A DNA stretch of 64,000 bases from Korobacter sp036501185 (GTDB lineage: Bacteria > Acidobacteriota > Terriglobia > Terriglobales > Acidobacteriaceae), in the NCBI GenBank assembly GCA_036501185.1, contig DASYAU010000016.1, positions 1 to 64,000 on the forward strand, read 5' to 3'. Made by a program: the position numbers and the translations under genes. The notes under the pieces are model-generated. The model ran no database searches. It had not been told where the DNA came from and saw only the letters and a list, made by a program, of their open reading frames with translations. Positions 16,249-24,571 of this stretch are shown here, piece by piece. Within the stretch, counting starts at the first letter, position 1; every line of letters begins with the position of its first letter.

Positions 16249-18141
16249 ATGCGTCGCATACGCCTGAAGACAAAACTCGTGCTTGCGATCAGCGCGATGG
16301 TATTTGCGCTGGTGGCGACACTTTCGTATCTCTACATTTCACAATTAGTGCGGCAGAGGCTGGTGGAAGCATATAACTCCGGCGACTTCGTGGCGCGGCA
16401 GATCCGCGATGCGGGCCGCGACGCGATTGCGGTTGACCTGAAGAACACCGACATCGATCCTGGCGATACGGACAAAATCCGGGCGGTGATAGCCGACAGT
16501 TTGCAGACAGATCCGGGCGTGAATACGCTGCTGCAATCGATTGTCGGGTACTCGCTGATCATTTACGACGCCGGCATTTACGACCAGCACGACCGCGTGC
16601 TGGTACACACCGACAATTCCCTGCTGGATAAGACGGTGCTCCCGCGCGAGAACTTTACCCGCGTGCGCGACGGCAGCTTCGTGCGTCAGCTCGAGGTGGT
16701 GTACGGGAAGCCGGAGGTGTACGACATCCACTTGCCGGTACAGCGCGAGGGGAAACCGTTTGGCGACATCCGCATTGGGATTTCGACGGTGTTCCTGAAG
16801 AGTGAGTTGAAGCCGCAACTGAACCGGGCGCTGACGTTCGCGCTGGTGGCGGTGATTGTGAGCTTCATGCTGGCGGCGGTGCTGAGCAATTTGGCGCTGC
16901 GTCCGCTGGAGGCGATTGGGCGGCGATTGGACCAGATGACCACGGACGCCGGCGCGCCGGAGGTGCCGGAAACTGCCAGCGACGACTACGGAGCGATGAC
17001 GAAGATCGATCGCCTGGGGCGCGAGATCCGCGATGTGAAAGAGGTTTTCAGCGCGTTGAAAGAGAACCTCGACCAGATCATGGGCACGCTGCAGGATGGC
17101 CTAATGCTGTTTACGCGCGACTGGCGGGTGGTGCTGGTGAGCGCGTCGGCGGAGCGGTTCGTGGGGATTCCGCGCGGCGACATGCTGGGCAAACACGTGG
17201 AAGAGGTGTTCAGCGACAACTCGAAGGTCGGGCAGATTGTGCTGGATGCGTATGCCCTGCACCAGCCGGTGCCGCAACGTGAAATCGAAGTGGAGAAAGG
17301 CCGGCGAGTGCAGTTTGCGCTCGATTTTATTGAGGAGCGCGGCGAGCGGATTGGGGCACTGATCACGATTCGCGATGCGGAGTCGGTGCGCAGGATCGAG
17401 AACGAGATCGAGTTGTCGCGACGGTTGGCGGCGATTGGCAGGCTGACTTCCGGCGTGGCGCACGAGGTGAAGAACCCGATCAATGCGATCGTGGTGCACC
17501 TGGAGATTTTGAAGAACAAGATGCAAGAAGTGGCGCCGGAGGCACGGCGGCACATGGACATTATCGAGAACGAGATACGACGGCTGGACCGCGTCGTGCA
17601 GACGCTGGTGGACTTCACGCGTCCGGTGGATTTGAAGCTGAGCAACGTGGACTTGAAGAAAGTGGCGGAAGAGGTAGCGATGCTGGCGGCTCCGGAGGCA
17701 GCGAGCCACAAGGTGAAAGTGGAGTTCGTGGCGCAGGCCCCGTCGTTGCCGGTTTACGTCGATGCGGATCTGCTGAAGCAGGCGGTGCTGAACGTCGTGA
17801 TCAACGGCGTACAGGCGATGAGCGACGGCGGCACCCTGAAGATCACGGCCCGAAAAAGGGAAAGCGCGGCGATCGTGGAGATCAGCGATACCGGGCCGGG
17901 GATCCCGAAGGAGATCCAGGACAGGATCTTCAATCTGTACTTCACGACGAAAAAAGCAGGGAGCGGCATCGGGCTGGCGATGACGTATCGCGTATTGCAA
18001 TTGCACAATGGCGCACTGGAATTCGAGACCGAACCGGGGAAAGGGACGACATTTCGGCTGCAGGTTCCGCTGGAGGGCACGCAGTCGGGACAAAACGATA
18101 TTGTGGGCACAGACAAGAGAATTTCGGCCAACCTGGGTTGA
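16249..18141 (+). CDS. Membrane sensor histidine kinase (HAMP-PAS-HisKA-HATPase)
   Basis: 630 residues. A transmembrane helix at about 10-32, a periplasmic sensor of about 160 residues, and a second helix (about 195-217) are followed by HAMP (LRPLEAIGRRLDQM), a PAS domain (about 275-385, LDQIMGTLQDGLMLFT), and the HisKA H-box with H405 (GVAHEVKNPINAI). An HATPase_c domain with N, G1 and G2 boxes (QAVLNVVINGVQAM, ISDTGPGIP, GSGIGLAMTYRV) ends it. It autophosphorylates on H405 and would pass phosphate to the sigma-54 regulator encoded upstream. It starts 82 bases after that gene, past palindrome copy 1. The sensor part gives no clue to the signal. Confidence 0.92.
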   Translation: MRRIRLKTKLVLAISAMVFALVATLSYLYISQLVRQRLVEAYNSGDFVARQIRDAGRDAIAVDLKNTDIDPGDTDKIRAVIADSLQTDPGVNTLLQSIVGYSLIIYDAGIYDQHDRVLVHTDNSLLDKTVLPRENFTRVRDGSFVRQLEVVYGKPEVYDIHLPVQREGKPFGDIRIGISTVFLKSELKPQLNRALTFALVAVIVSFMLAAVLSNLALRPLEAIGRRLDQMTTDAGAPEVPETASDDYGAMTKIDRLGREIRDVKEVFSALKENLDQIMGTLQDGLMLFTRDWRVVLVSASAERFVGIPRGDMLGKHVEEVFSDNSKVGQIVLDAYALHQPVPQREIEVEKGRRVQFALDFIEERGERIGALITIRDAESVRRIENEIELSRRLAAIGRLTSGVAHEVKNPINAIVVHLEILKNKMQEVAPEARRHMDIIENEIRRLDRVVQTLVDFTRPVDLKLSNVDLKKVAEEVAMLAAPEAASHKVKVEFVAQAPSLPVYVDADLLKQAVLNVVINGVQAMSDGGTLKITARKRESAAIVEISDTGPGIPKEIQDRIFNLYFTTKKAGSGIGLAMTYRVLQLHNGALEFETEPGKGTTFRLQVPLEGTQSGQNDIVGTDKRISANLG

Positions 18142-18179
18142 CAGTAAGCGTGGAACGAGAGGAACGTAATAAGAACGGA

Positions 18180-18755
18180 ATGATAATCTCGGGACCGAAA
18201 ACTCTGGCCGCGGCGATGTGTGCGCTCCTGCTGATGGGCAGCGGGTGCGATCTCTTGCACAGGAAAAAGCTGCAACCGCCGCCGTCGATCCCGCCGTCGA
18301 TCGAGAAGCAACCGAAGATCGATCTTCCGAACCCGCAGCCGACGCCTCCACCGACGCCGGAGCCGACGCCGGAAGCGACACCGACGCCTCCAACACCGAA
18401 GCCGAAGCCGAAACATAATTCGCGGCCGAAGAAGACCGTGGTGCAGCCGGAGCCGGAAAACACTTCGCCCACGCCTGAACCGGCGAAACCCTCGCCGGAC
18501 GCCAGCATCAATGCGCCGATGAGCAATGCCGACGCGGAGCGGCAGAAGCAGCGGACATCGAATTTATTGGGATCGGCGGAAAACAACCTGGCAAACATTC
18601 ATCGGGCGCTGAACGTGGACGAGCAGAACATGGTTTCGCAGATTCGAAACTATATTACGCAGTCGCGGAAGGCGATGACGGATGGAGACTTGGAGCGGGC
18701 GTATAACCTGGCGAACAAGGCGAATTTGTTGTCGACGGAGTTGGTGAAGGAATAG
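18180..18755 (+). CDS. Proline-rich lipoprotein with a C-terminal helical domain
   Basis: 191 residues from the ATG at 18180; a TTG at 18138 overlapping the kinase stop is less likely. The lipobox LLMGSGC places Cys at about residue 23, so it should be lipidated. A Pro/Thr/Lys-rich spacer of about 80 residues (TPPPTPEPTPEATPTPPTP) follows, long enough to span part of the periplasm. The last 75 residues (LLGSAENNLANIHRALN, NMVSQIRNYITQSRKAM, LERAYNLANKANLL) form a helical bundle. It directly follows the histidine kinase on the same strand and is probably cotranscribed. It may be an output or sensor-accessory protein, but that is inference. Confidence 0.68.
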   Translation: MIISGPKTLAAAMCALLLMGSGCDLLHRKKLQPPPSIPPSIEKQPKIDLPNPQPTPPPTPEPTPEATPTPPTPKPKPKHNSRPKKTVVQPEPENTSPTPEPAKPSPDASINAPMSNADAERQKQRTSNLLGSAENNLANIHRALNVDEQNMVSQIRNYITQSRKAMTDGDLERAYNLANKANLLSTELVKE

Positions 18756-18762
18756 CGGCGGG

Positions 18763-19203
18763 CTAGCGCCCAGCCGCCGCGGTGCGCGCTCCGCATCCAA
18801 TGGCGTTCCCGAGAAAGATCAGCCCGTCATTGTCGCTGAACCCCGAGACTCTGCAAGTCTCCGCACTATCTGTACTCACTGGCTTCACAAGCACCTGGTA
18901 TTGTGAGTCGTCCCTGCTCGTAGTAATGGAGATTCGATACGGAGCGGTGCGAGCCGGGGACAAGGCGGCGGCGTACTCTGCGAATTCCCTTGAGGAGGAA
19001 GCCCATTTCACAAGCTCCTGTTCGGCGGCAACATGCCGGGAATGGGTCGTTGCATAATTTATCTCGAGAGTGTTCACCCTCCTCAAGATCTCGACCACGC
19101 GCTCGCGGTCAGACTCCGATGGCCCACCGCCAAGAAGCGGACTAACTCCCAAGAAGGTGATAGACAGCAGGACGAAAACAACATTTAGCTTTTTCATGTC
19201 CAT
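18763..19203 (-). CDS. Small secreted protein, pilin-like globular pattern
   Basis: 146 residues with a signal peptide (KKLNVVFVLLSITFLGVSPLL). The ATG at 19203 and an MKK start at 19197 are both possible. The mature part REVVEILRRVNTLEINYAT-like segment recalls the region after the N-terminal helix of type IV pilin-like proteins in Acidobacteria. A late Cys pair (TCRVSGFSD and AIGCGAR) could form a disulphide loop. The hydrophobic N-terminal pilin helix with Glu5 is absent, so it would not assemble as a pilin. It converges with the lipoprotein gene, 7 bases apart. Function unknown. Confidence 0.55.
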   Translation of the reverse strand: MDMKKLNVVFVLLSITFLGVSPLLGGGPSESDRERVVEILRRVNTLEINYATTHSRHVAAEQELVKWASSSREFAEYAAALSPARTAPYRISITTSRDDSQYQVLVKPVSTDSAETCRVSGFSDNDGLIFLGNAIGCGARTAAAGR

Positions 19204-20021
19204 TCTCCGAATACCAATTTTCGATGTTAGCTAGGGTTACAGTCAACACAGCAACTTAGACAAGTGCAGTCAGAAACTGATCTGCAGCACCAGATACACC
19301 CATTGCTCCCTCTGTTACAACGCATTGGGCCGGAATCCGAGCAATGCTGTCAATCGGGCTGACACTCTCCGCAACCACTACCGCAACAGGGTTGAGCCTG
19401 AACAGGTAGATAGTAGGCCGCAACTCTTTTCAGCACAGCTCGAAAGGTTGGACGCTCGAGCGCACCGTCGGTTAATGGAATCGGCCGATCCAGACGCTCT
19501 GCGGCGCTTTCTGCTGTCTCCAACGTTTGGTCAACAGCCCCAAAGTAAATCAGACCTACCTCATCGGTAACAACGCTGAGAGCGGCAGCGGTGTGCTTTA
19601 GTCGGGCGCGTACGGCGCGGAGAACTCACGGCGGACGAGGCGAGCGGAGAAGCCTTTGAGGCGGACGTGGCTATTGACGGAGTGTGGGGATTGCCGCGTC
19701 GCTGCGCTCCTCGCAATGACAAAGTGAATCGGGAACGCTGGTCGCAAGGAAAAACGCAGAACCGGGCATTCCGGCGGAGAAGCCTTTGACGCGAACATGG
19801 CTATTGGCGCAGTGTGGGGATTGCCGCGTCGCTTCGCTCCTCGCAATGACAAAATGGATCGTGAACGCTACTCCTAAGAAAAAACACCGAACCCGGCATT
19901 CGGGCCGAGAAGCCTTTGGGACGGCCTTGGCTATTGACGCGGGGTGGGGATTGCCGCGTCGCTGCGCTCCTCGCAATGACAAAAGGGACGGGGTGGTCTT
20001 CGCAGTGACAAAAAAGAAAGG
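19204..20021. other. Repeat-rich intergenic region without a convincing gene
   Basis: 818 bases. The first half (19204-19640) holds short open frames on both strands but none with a start signal or a recognisable product. The second half is the 130-bp tandem repeat. Frames that cross it are made of repeat sequence and should not be annotated as proteins. Confidence 0.6.
19648..19983. repeat. 130-bp tandem repeat, three units (last one partial)
   Basis: Units start at 19648, 19778 and 19908 with AGAAGCCTTTG. Each continues to a block GGGGATTGCCGCGTCGC, T/G, GCGCTCCTCGCAATGACAA. Diverged single copies occur at about 23806, 24478, 27444 and 29010, so this is a dispersed intergenic family that has locally amplified here. 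Confidence 0.85.
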
Positions 20022-20663
20022 CTATTTTCGGCCTTGGCGTTTTTGGGCTACTACCAGGCCGCGGGGGGTGGGGAGCAGGACGACCGAGATCAGGCCTTCG
20101 CGTTCTAGCTTTAGCGCGGCTTCGCGGACTTGGGAGAGGTGGCTGCTGGCGTCGTGCATGAGGATGAGGCCGTAGGGATTGAGTTGCGGGAGGTAGCGGC
20201 GGACTTCCTGCTCGCGGATGGGCATATCGCTGTCGCTAAAGAGGAGGTCGATTTGGCCTTCCACGTTCATTTCCAGCGACGATTCGTTGCGTAGATCAAT
20301 CCAATCTTTGACCGGGCTGTTGGCGATCTTTTCTTTCGCTTTGGCGAAGACTGTGGCGTCGTATTCGCAACTGACGATGCGGCCGAAGCCGTTTTCCTTG
20401 AGTCCTTGCGCCAGCCAGAGAGTGCTGACGCCGAGGAAGCTGCCGGTTTCGACGATGAGTTCGGGCTTGGTGGTGGTGACGAGGGTTTTGAGGAACTCGA
20501 GGACCTCGAATTCGGCGGTCATCGAGTCGTACATGTGCCAGCGTTCGGGGTGCGGACACTCGGGCGTGACGCGATGATATTCGGGCTGGAGGTGTTCGCC
20601 GCGCTCCATGACTTCGCGCATGATGCGATGCTCTTGTTTTTCTTTTTTGCGGAAGAGGCGCAC
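20022..20663 (-). CDS. Class I SAM-dependent methyltransferase (Methyltransf_24 type)
   Basis: 213 residues. VETGSFLGVSTLWLAQGL is the SAM-binding loop, SCEYDATVFAKAKEKI is the acidic strand-2 region, and LLFSDSDMPIREQEVRRYL plus YGLILMHDASSH fit the cephalosporin-hydroxylase/O-methyltransferase-like family. The ATG at 20663 opens a basic N-terminus (MRLFRKKEKQ). It is a single gene between two repeat arrays; the 130-bp repeat lies right after its stop. Substrate unknown. Confidence 0.75.
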   Translation of the reverse strand: MRLFRKKEKQEHRIMREVMERGEHLQPEYHRVTPECPHPERWHMYDSMTAEFEVLEFLKTLVTTTKPELIVETGSFLGVSTLWLAQGLKENGFGRIVSCEYDATVFAKAKEKIANSPVKDWIDLRNESSLEMNVEGQIDLLFSDSDMPIREQEVRRYLPQLNPYGLILMHDASSHLSQVREAALKLEREGLISVVLLPTPRGLVVAQKRQGRK

Positions 20664-20692
20664 GGGAGAAGTATAGCGGAGTGGAAAGCAGG

Positions 20693-20762
20693 TTTCAGGT
20701 GTCAGGTGTCAGGTTTCAGGTTCGGCGTTGGTGGTCATTAGTGATTAGTGGTTAGTGATTAG
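20693..20762. repeat. Heptanucleotide repeat array in a single register
   Basis: Ten consecutive 7-base units: four of the TTTCAGG or TGTCAGG family, two degenerate units, then four of the TGATTAG/TGGTTAG family, without a register break. It lies in the gap between the methyltransferase and the MFS gene. Confidence 0.85.
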
Positions 20763-20882
20763 TAAGTGCCGGGGGACGATCTGCGTTCGGGTTGGAATGG
20801 CGGTGATCTGTCAAGTCGCGCTGCGAGCCGAGATTCTTTAAACTAGAAGCACTCGGAGACGGGAACCAAGCACATATTTGGG

Positions 20883-22142
20883 ATGAGGAAAATACTGCAA
20901 CAACGCGGGATGCGGTTCGTGTTTCTGGCGAACCTGGTGTCGATGATGGGCAGCGGGATGAATGGGGCTGCGCTGAATTGGTCGATCCTGCAGGCGACAC
21001 ATTCGGAGATGTCGTTGAGCTTGCTGGTCGTGCTGCAGACGATACCGGCGATGGCGCTGATGCCGTTTTCCGGGGTAATTATCGACCGCGAAGACCGGCG
21101 GCACCTGGTGATGTGGCTGGATGCGATCCGCGGGTTGATTGTGCTGACGGTGGCGCTGTTGTGCCTGTTCCATCGCTCCCGGATGTGGGAGCTGTACGGG
21201 ATGAACATCATCATCTCGATCGGGTTCTGGCTGTTCTGGCCGACGATTAATGCGCTGGTGCAGGAGCTGTCGCATGAAGACGAGCTGGGGGGCGCGAATT
21301 CCCTGCTGATGGCGGGCGTGCAGGGAGGATGGCTGCTGGCGGGCGCGTTCGTGGGATTCGTCTATAACCGGATCGGCTTGGGCGGCGTGTTGCTGATCGA
21401 TTTCTCGACCTACGTCGTGTCGTTTCTGTGCTACTTCGGCGTGAGGAAGGGCCGGCAGGTGGTGGCTCCGCAGGAAAGTTTTGCGATGCCCGAACATGTC
21501 GCGGGCGATGCGATGAAGAAATACTTCCACGAGATGAAAGAGAGCTTCACGTTCATCCGGCAGCGCCGCGCGGTGATGCTGATGGGAGCGGCATGGTCAT
21601 TGTTTTTGGCGGCGATGCTGACCCAGGCGGTGACGACTTCGCCGATCAGCGACCGGCTGCTGCATGCGGGCGCGGTGGGATATGGGTGGCTGAATTTTGG
21701 CTGGGCCATGGGAGCGTTTACCAGCGTGGCGTACGCTGCGCGGACAACCGAGAAGATGGGCGCGAGACGGGCGGTGACGCTGTGCATGAGCGTGCTCGCG
21801 GTGTGCTCGTTCTTCATGGGGACTTCGCGCTGGCTGGCGCTGACGGTGGCGCTGTATTTCCTGATGGGATCGGGACGCGGATGGGGCGGGATTGCGATTA
21901 CCACTGACATGATGCAGCGGGTGCCGAAACACTTTATGGGCCGGGTGCAGAACACGTTCTACTTCCTGGGAACCGGGTTGCAGATATTTACCGCGGTGCT
22001 GGTGGGATGGGTGGCGCATCACGTGGGGCTGGCGCGTGGGATCGCGATTATTGGCGGGCTGTACGCGGTGGCCGCGGTGGCGGCGATGGTGCCTACGCGG
22101 GAGGGGGTGCGGGTGGAAGAGGAAGTGGCGGTTAGTGATTAG
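20883..22142 (+). CDS. MFS transporter (MFS_3-type exporter)
   Basis: 419 residues with about twelve membrane helices. RFVFLANLVSMMGSGMNGAALNW opens helix 1, DREDRRHLVMWLDA is the loop 2-3 signature of the family, and the second half begins near RRAVMLMGAAWSLFL. MFS_3 members such as EntS export siderophores or drugs across the inner membrane using the proton gradient; substrate cannot be read. The last residues (VSD-stop) are encoded by the first units of the heptamer array at 22131, so the array has entered the gene's 3' end. No good ribosome-binding site is seen before the ATG. Confidence 0.85.
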   Translation: MRKILQQRGMRFVFLANLVSMMGSGMNGAALNWSILQATHSEMSLSLLVVLQTIPAMALMPFSGVIIDREDRRHLVMWLDAIRGLIVLTVALLCLFHRSRMWELYGMNIIISIGFWLFWPTINALVQELSHEDELGGANSLLMAGVQGGWLLAGAFVGFVYNRIGLGGVLLIDFSTYVVSFLCYFGVRKGRQVVAPQESFAMPEHVAGDAMKKYFHEMKESFTFIRQRRAVMLMGAAWSLFLAAMLTQAVTTSPISDRLLHAGAVGYGWLNFGWAMGAFTSVAYAARTTEKMGARRAVTLCMSVLAVCSFFMGTSRWLALTVALYFLMGSGRGWGGIAITTDMMQRVPKHFMGRVQNTFYFLGTGLQIFTAVLVGWVAHHVGLARGIAIIGGLYAVAAVAAMVPTREGVRVEEEVAVSD

Positions 22143-22260
22143 TGATTAGTGGTTAGTGGTTAGTGATTAGTGGTTAGTGGTTAGTGATTAGTGGTTAGTG
22201 ATTAGTGATTAGCGGGTTGCGGGGCGGTTGGGTGTTAGGTTTCAGGTTTCAGGTTTCAGG
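22131..22260. repeat. Longest heptanucleotide array, overlapping the MFS gene end
   Basis: About twelve GTTAGTG/ATTAGTG units in perfect 7-base register (22131-22214), a short degenerate part, then TTTCAGG units up to 22260. The first units supply the MFS stop codon. It continues into a looser TTAGCGG/TTAGCTG stretch up to about 22296. Confidence 0.9.
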
Positions 22261-22352
22261 AAAAGAGGCTATTAGCGGTTCGCTCTTAGCTGTTAGGTGA
22301 AGCAGGTTCTGCGCGGTCGTGTATGCTTTGGGATCGAAATAGGAGAGCGTGA

Positions 22353-23111
22353 ATGGACGGGAAGACGGCGGTGGTGTTTGGGGTGGCGAATAAGCGGTCG
22401 ATTGCCTGGGCGATTGCGCAGAAGCTGCAGCAGAGCGGGTTTCGGCTGGCGATTACGTATCAGAACGATCGACTGCGGCAGGAAGCGGAAGACATGATCC
22501 ATGCGCTGCCGAACGCGAAGGGATTCCAATGCGATGTGTCGAGCGATGCCGAGATTGAGCAGTTGTTTGCGAAGTTGAAGGATGAGTATGGGAAGCTCGA
22601 CGCGGTGGTCCACAGCGTGGCGTATGCGCCGGCGGAGGATTTGAAGGGCGAGTTCATTAACACCTCGCGGGAGGGTTTTCGGATCGCGCATGACGTGAGT
22701 TGCTATTCGCTGATCGCGGTGTCGCGGGCGGCGTATCCGCTGATGACCGAGGGCGGGAGCATCGTGACGCTGACGTATTACGGGTCGACGCGGGTGGTGT
22801 CGCACTACAAGGTGATGGGGGTGGCGAAGGCGGCGCTGGAATGCACGGTGCGGTACTTGGCGAATGACCTCGGGCCGAAGAATATCCGGGTGAATGCGAT
22901 TTCGGCGGGACCGATCAAGACCCTTGCGGCGCGCGGGATTGGGAGCTTTGGGGAGATCCTGAAGGAGATGAACGAGAAGGCCCCGTTGCGGCGCAACATC
23001 GACCAGAACGAAGTGGGGGACACGGCCGCATTCTTGTGCAGCGATGCGGCAAGAGGGATTACCGGAGAGACGATTTTTGTGGATGCGGGCGTGAATGTGA
23101 TGGCGTTTTGA
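22353..23111 (+). CDS. fabI: Enoyl-[acyl-carrier-protein] reductase (NADH)
   Basis: 252 residues, usual FabI length. It reduces trans-2-enoyl-ACP in each round of type II fatty-acid synthesis. The family signature GVANKRSIAWAIAQ binds NADH, SVAYAP is the third conserved block, and the catalytic set Y-x6-K is in SHYKVMGVAK with the upstream Tyr in LTYYGSTR. NAISAGPIKTLAARGI is the substrate-loop region hit by triclosan. GGAGAG lies about nine bases before the ATG. It is transcribed alone, between a heptamer array and a clear terminator at 23149. The accB/accC genes of the same pathway lie 10 kb away. Confidence 0.95.
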   Translation: MDGKTAVVFGVANKRSIAWAIAQKLQQSGFRLAITYQNDRLRQEAEDMIHALPNAKGFQCDVSSDAEIEQLFAKLKDEYGKLDAVVHSVAYAPAEDLKGEFINTSREGFRIAHDVSCYSLIAVSRAAYPLMTEGGSIVTLTYYGSTRVVSHYKVMGVAKAALECTVRYLANDLGPKNIRVNAISAGPIKTLAARGIGSFGEILKEMNEKAPLRRNIDQNEVGDTAAFLCSDAARGITGETIFVDAGVNVMAF

Positions 23112-23148
23112 AAAGAAGGTTTTAGGTTTCAGGTGTCAGGTTTCAGGA

Positions 23149-23174
23149 GGGAGCGAGTAGCTCCCTTTTTGTTT
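23149..23174 (+). terminator. Intrinsic terminator after fabI
   Basis: Arms GGGAGC (23149-23154) and GCTCCC (23160-23165), loop GAGTA, then TTTTTGTTT, 38 bases after the stop. TTTCAGG heptamers lie between the stop and the hairpin. Confidence 0.88.
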
Positions 23175-23297
23175 GGAGGCGGTCGGCTGTCGGGTAAAAA
23201 TGCGGTGACCGGAATGGGGTGGGGATGTTTGGGGGATTTGGCGGGGATTGTGGTGGGATTGGGAGTGCGGGCGGGTTGGGGATAGGATCTTCGCATC

Positions 23298-23438
23298 ATG
23301 CATTTATGTTATGGATGTTTGAAATTTTCGGCGGATGAAGTGCCGGCGACGAGCCGATGGCAGAGGATTATTACGTGGTTTGCGGGTCCGGCGATGCATT
23401 GTCATCTTTGCGGGGCGAGATTCTTTGAATTTTTGTGA
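23298..23438 (+). CDS. 46-residue double-CxxC protein
   Basis: The ATG at 23298 opens MHLCYGCLKFSADEV and ends with HCHLCGARFFEFL at TGA 23436-23438. Two knuckles, C4-x2-C7 and C36-x2-C39, with basic and aromatic residues between them, suggest a small zinc ribbon. Similar tiny proteins with a CxxC, Trp, CxxCG, RF pattern occur in Acidobacteria. No strong ribosome-binding site is visible (AGGAT about 12 bases upstream), but an intrinsic terminator starts 14 bases after the stop, which supports a real transcript. Function unknown. Confidence 0.58.
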   Translation: MHLCYGCLKFSADEVPATSRWQRIITWFAGPAMHCHLCGARFFEFL

Positions 23439-23451
23439 TAAGGGCAAGAAA

Positions 23452-23484
23452 TTGTGACGTGATTGCTTGTCACAAATTTTTTTG
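23452..23484 (+). terminator. Intrinsic terminator after the 46-residue gene
   Basis: Arms TTGTGAC (23452-23458) and GTCACAA (23469-23475), then ATTTTTTTG. The position right after the double-CxxC frame marks the end of a short plus-strand transcript. Confidence 0.75.
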
Positions 23485-23611
23485 TCAAGAGGCAAAAAAC
23501 GCGATTTTTCTCGTAAGGCGATGAGAATACGGGGAATATAAATTTGGAAAAAGTGTCAGGTTTACCCCGCTTGATTTGGTATTCTGAAAATAGAGGGTAA
23601 GGAAAAAACAG

Positions 23612-23648
23612 CCGTTAGCGATGCGTCGCTAGCGGATTTTGTGTTTTT
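23612..23648. terminator. Bidirectional terminator-like hairpin
   Basis: Ten-base arms CCGTTAGCGA (23612-23621) and TCGCTAGCGG (23626-23635) with loop TGCG. ATTTTGTGTTTTT follows on plus, and TGTTTTTT follows on minus, so it could stop transcription from both sides, including from tsaE. Confidence 0.7.
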
Positions 23649-23658
23649 GGGCGGAAAA

Positions 23659-23730
23659 AAGGTTTCAGGTTTCAGGAAAGGCTGTTGGCTGTTGGCTCTT
23701 GGCGGTTGCTGAGAGCTGAAAGCTGACGGC
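23659..23730. repeat. Heptanucleotide array with four motif families
   Basis: TTTCAGG units are followed by GGCTGTT, GGCTGTT, GGCTCTT and GGCGGTT, then GCTGAGA, GCTGAAA and GCTGACG, all seven bases long. Confidence 0.75.
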
Positions 23731-23918
23731 CTTTTTTGTTGGGAAGGCGTTCCTCGGTAGGGCTTGGCACCCCCAGACGGAAACGAAAACACAGAAACGG
23801 CATTCGGGCCGAGAAGCCTCTACCGCGGTTGTGGCGACGTACGGCTGCGGGGATTGCCGCGGCGCGCCTAAGAAACGGGGCGGAGCGCGATGACAAAAAA
23901 ACAGCAACACGGGAGGGG

Positions 23919-24353
23919 TTATTTGTGGGTGACGCGGATTTTGCGTTCCTGGTCGTTGATGCGGGTGATGGCGATTTGGCCGTCGGCGGCGGAGACGATT
24001 TGGGCGAATTTTTCGCCCCACTCGACGAGGAGCAGGTTGTGTTCGTCGGTGAGGAGTTCGTCGATGCCGAGGGTGTCGAGCTCGCGACGTTTTTCGATGC
24101 GGTACAGGTCGATGTGGAAGACGTTGGTTTCGGGGCCACGGTACTCGTGGATGAGGGTGAAGGTAGGGCTGGTAACGTCTTCGGAAGCAGCGGCCTTAAG
24201 GCCTTCGGCGATGCCTTTGACGAGAGTGGTTTTGCCGGTGCCGAGATCGCCTTGCAGGAGGATTAGCCGGAAGGGGGCGAGCTCGGGGGCGAGGGTACGT
24301 CCGAGGGCTATGGTCTCGTCGGCGGAGCGGGTGTGGTATTCGCGGGAGGGCAT
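23919..24353 (-). CDS. tsaE: tRNA threonylcarbamoyladenosine biosynthesis ATPase TsaE
   Basis: 144 residues, normal TsaE length. Walker A LLQGDLGTGKTTLVKGIAEGL, the switch region TSPTFTLIHEY and the Walker B-type VFHIDLYRIE are the family hallmarks; the C-terminal VEWGEKF motif is also present. TsaE drives the TsaBDE complex that installs t6A37 on ANN-decoding tRNAs. It follows nnr on the same strand with a gap of about 220 bases that holds a repeat copy; the tsaE-nnr neighbourhood (yjeE-yjeF) is common in bacteria. Confidence 0.95.
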   Translation of the reverse strand: MPSREYHTRSADETIALGRTLAPELAPFRLILLQGDLGTGKTTLVKGIAEGLKAAASEDVTSPTFTLIHEYRGPETNVFHIDLYRIEKRRELDTLGIDELLTDEHNLLLVEWGEKFAQIVSAADGQIAITRINDQERKIRVTHK

Positions 24354-24571
24354 GATGCTGCGAAGAATTCTCGCATGGCGCGGGCGGAAACGGAAATGAC
24401 GCGGGGGTGGGAGAAAGAACGGGTGTCAGGTTTCAGGTTTCAGGAAAAGACGGCGCTTCCGCGGGAGTGTGGAGATTTAGGGCCGAGGAGCCTGAGAGCG
24501 GTTTTGGAGATTTCTGCGGTGTGGGGATTGCCGCGTCGCTTCGCTCCTCGCAATGACAAGCAGTAACGCGA

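Larger units (their letters stand above)
23439..23918. other. AT-rich intergenic region with repeats and terminators
   Basis: 480 bases, with a lower G+C part at about 23440-23650 than the surroundings. It holds the terminator at 23452, a bidirectional hairpin at 23612, heptamers at 23659-23730 and a diverged copy of the 130-bp element at about 23806. No protein-coding frame is convincing. A short RNA between 23485 and 23648 cannot be excluded. Confidence 0.5.

Noticed and set aside
19325..19570. 81-codon plus-strand frame in the intergenic region
   Set aside because: No ribosome-binding site, composition biased to Arg/Asn/Gln, and no recognisable motif.
19598..19982. Minus-strand frames with repeated MSLRGA(K/Q)RRGNPH peptides
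   Set aside because: They translate the 130-bp intergenic element. These peptides are well-known annotation artefacts of such repeats.
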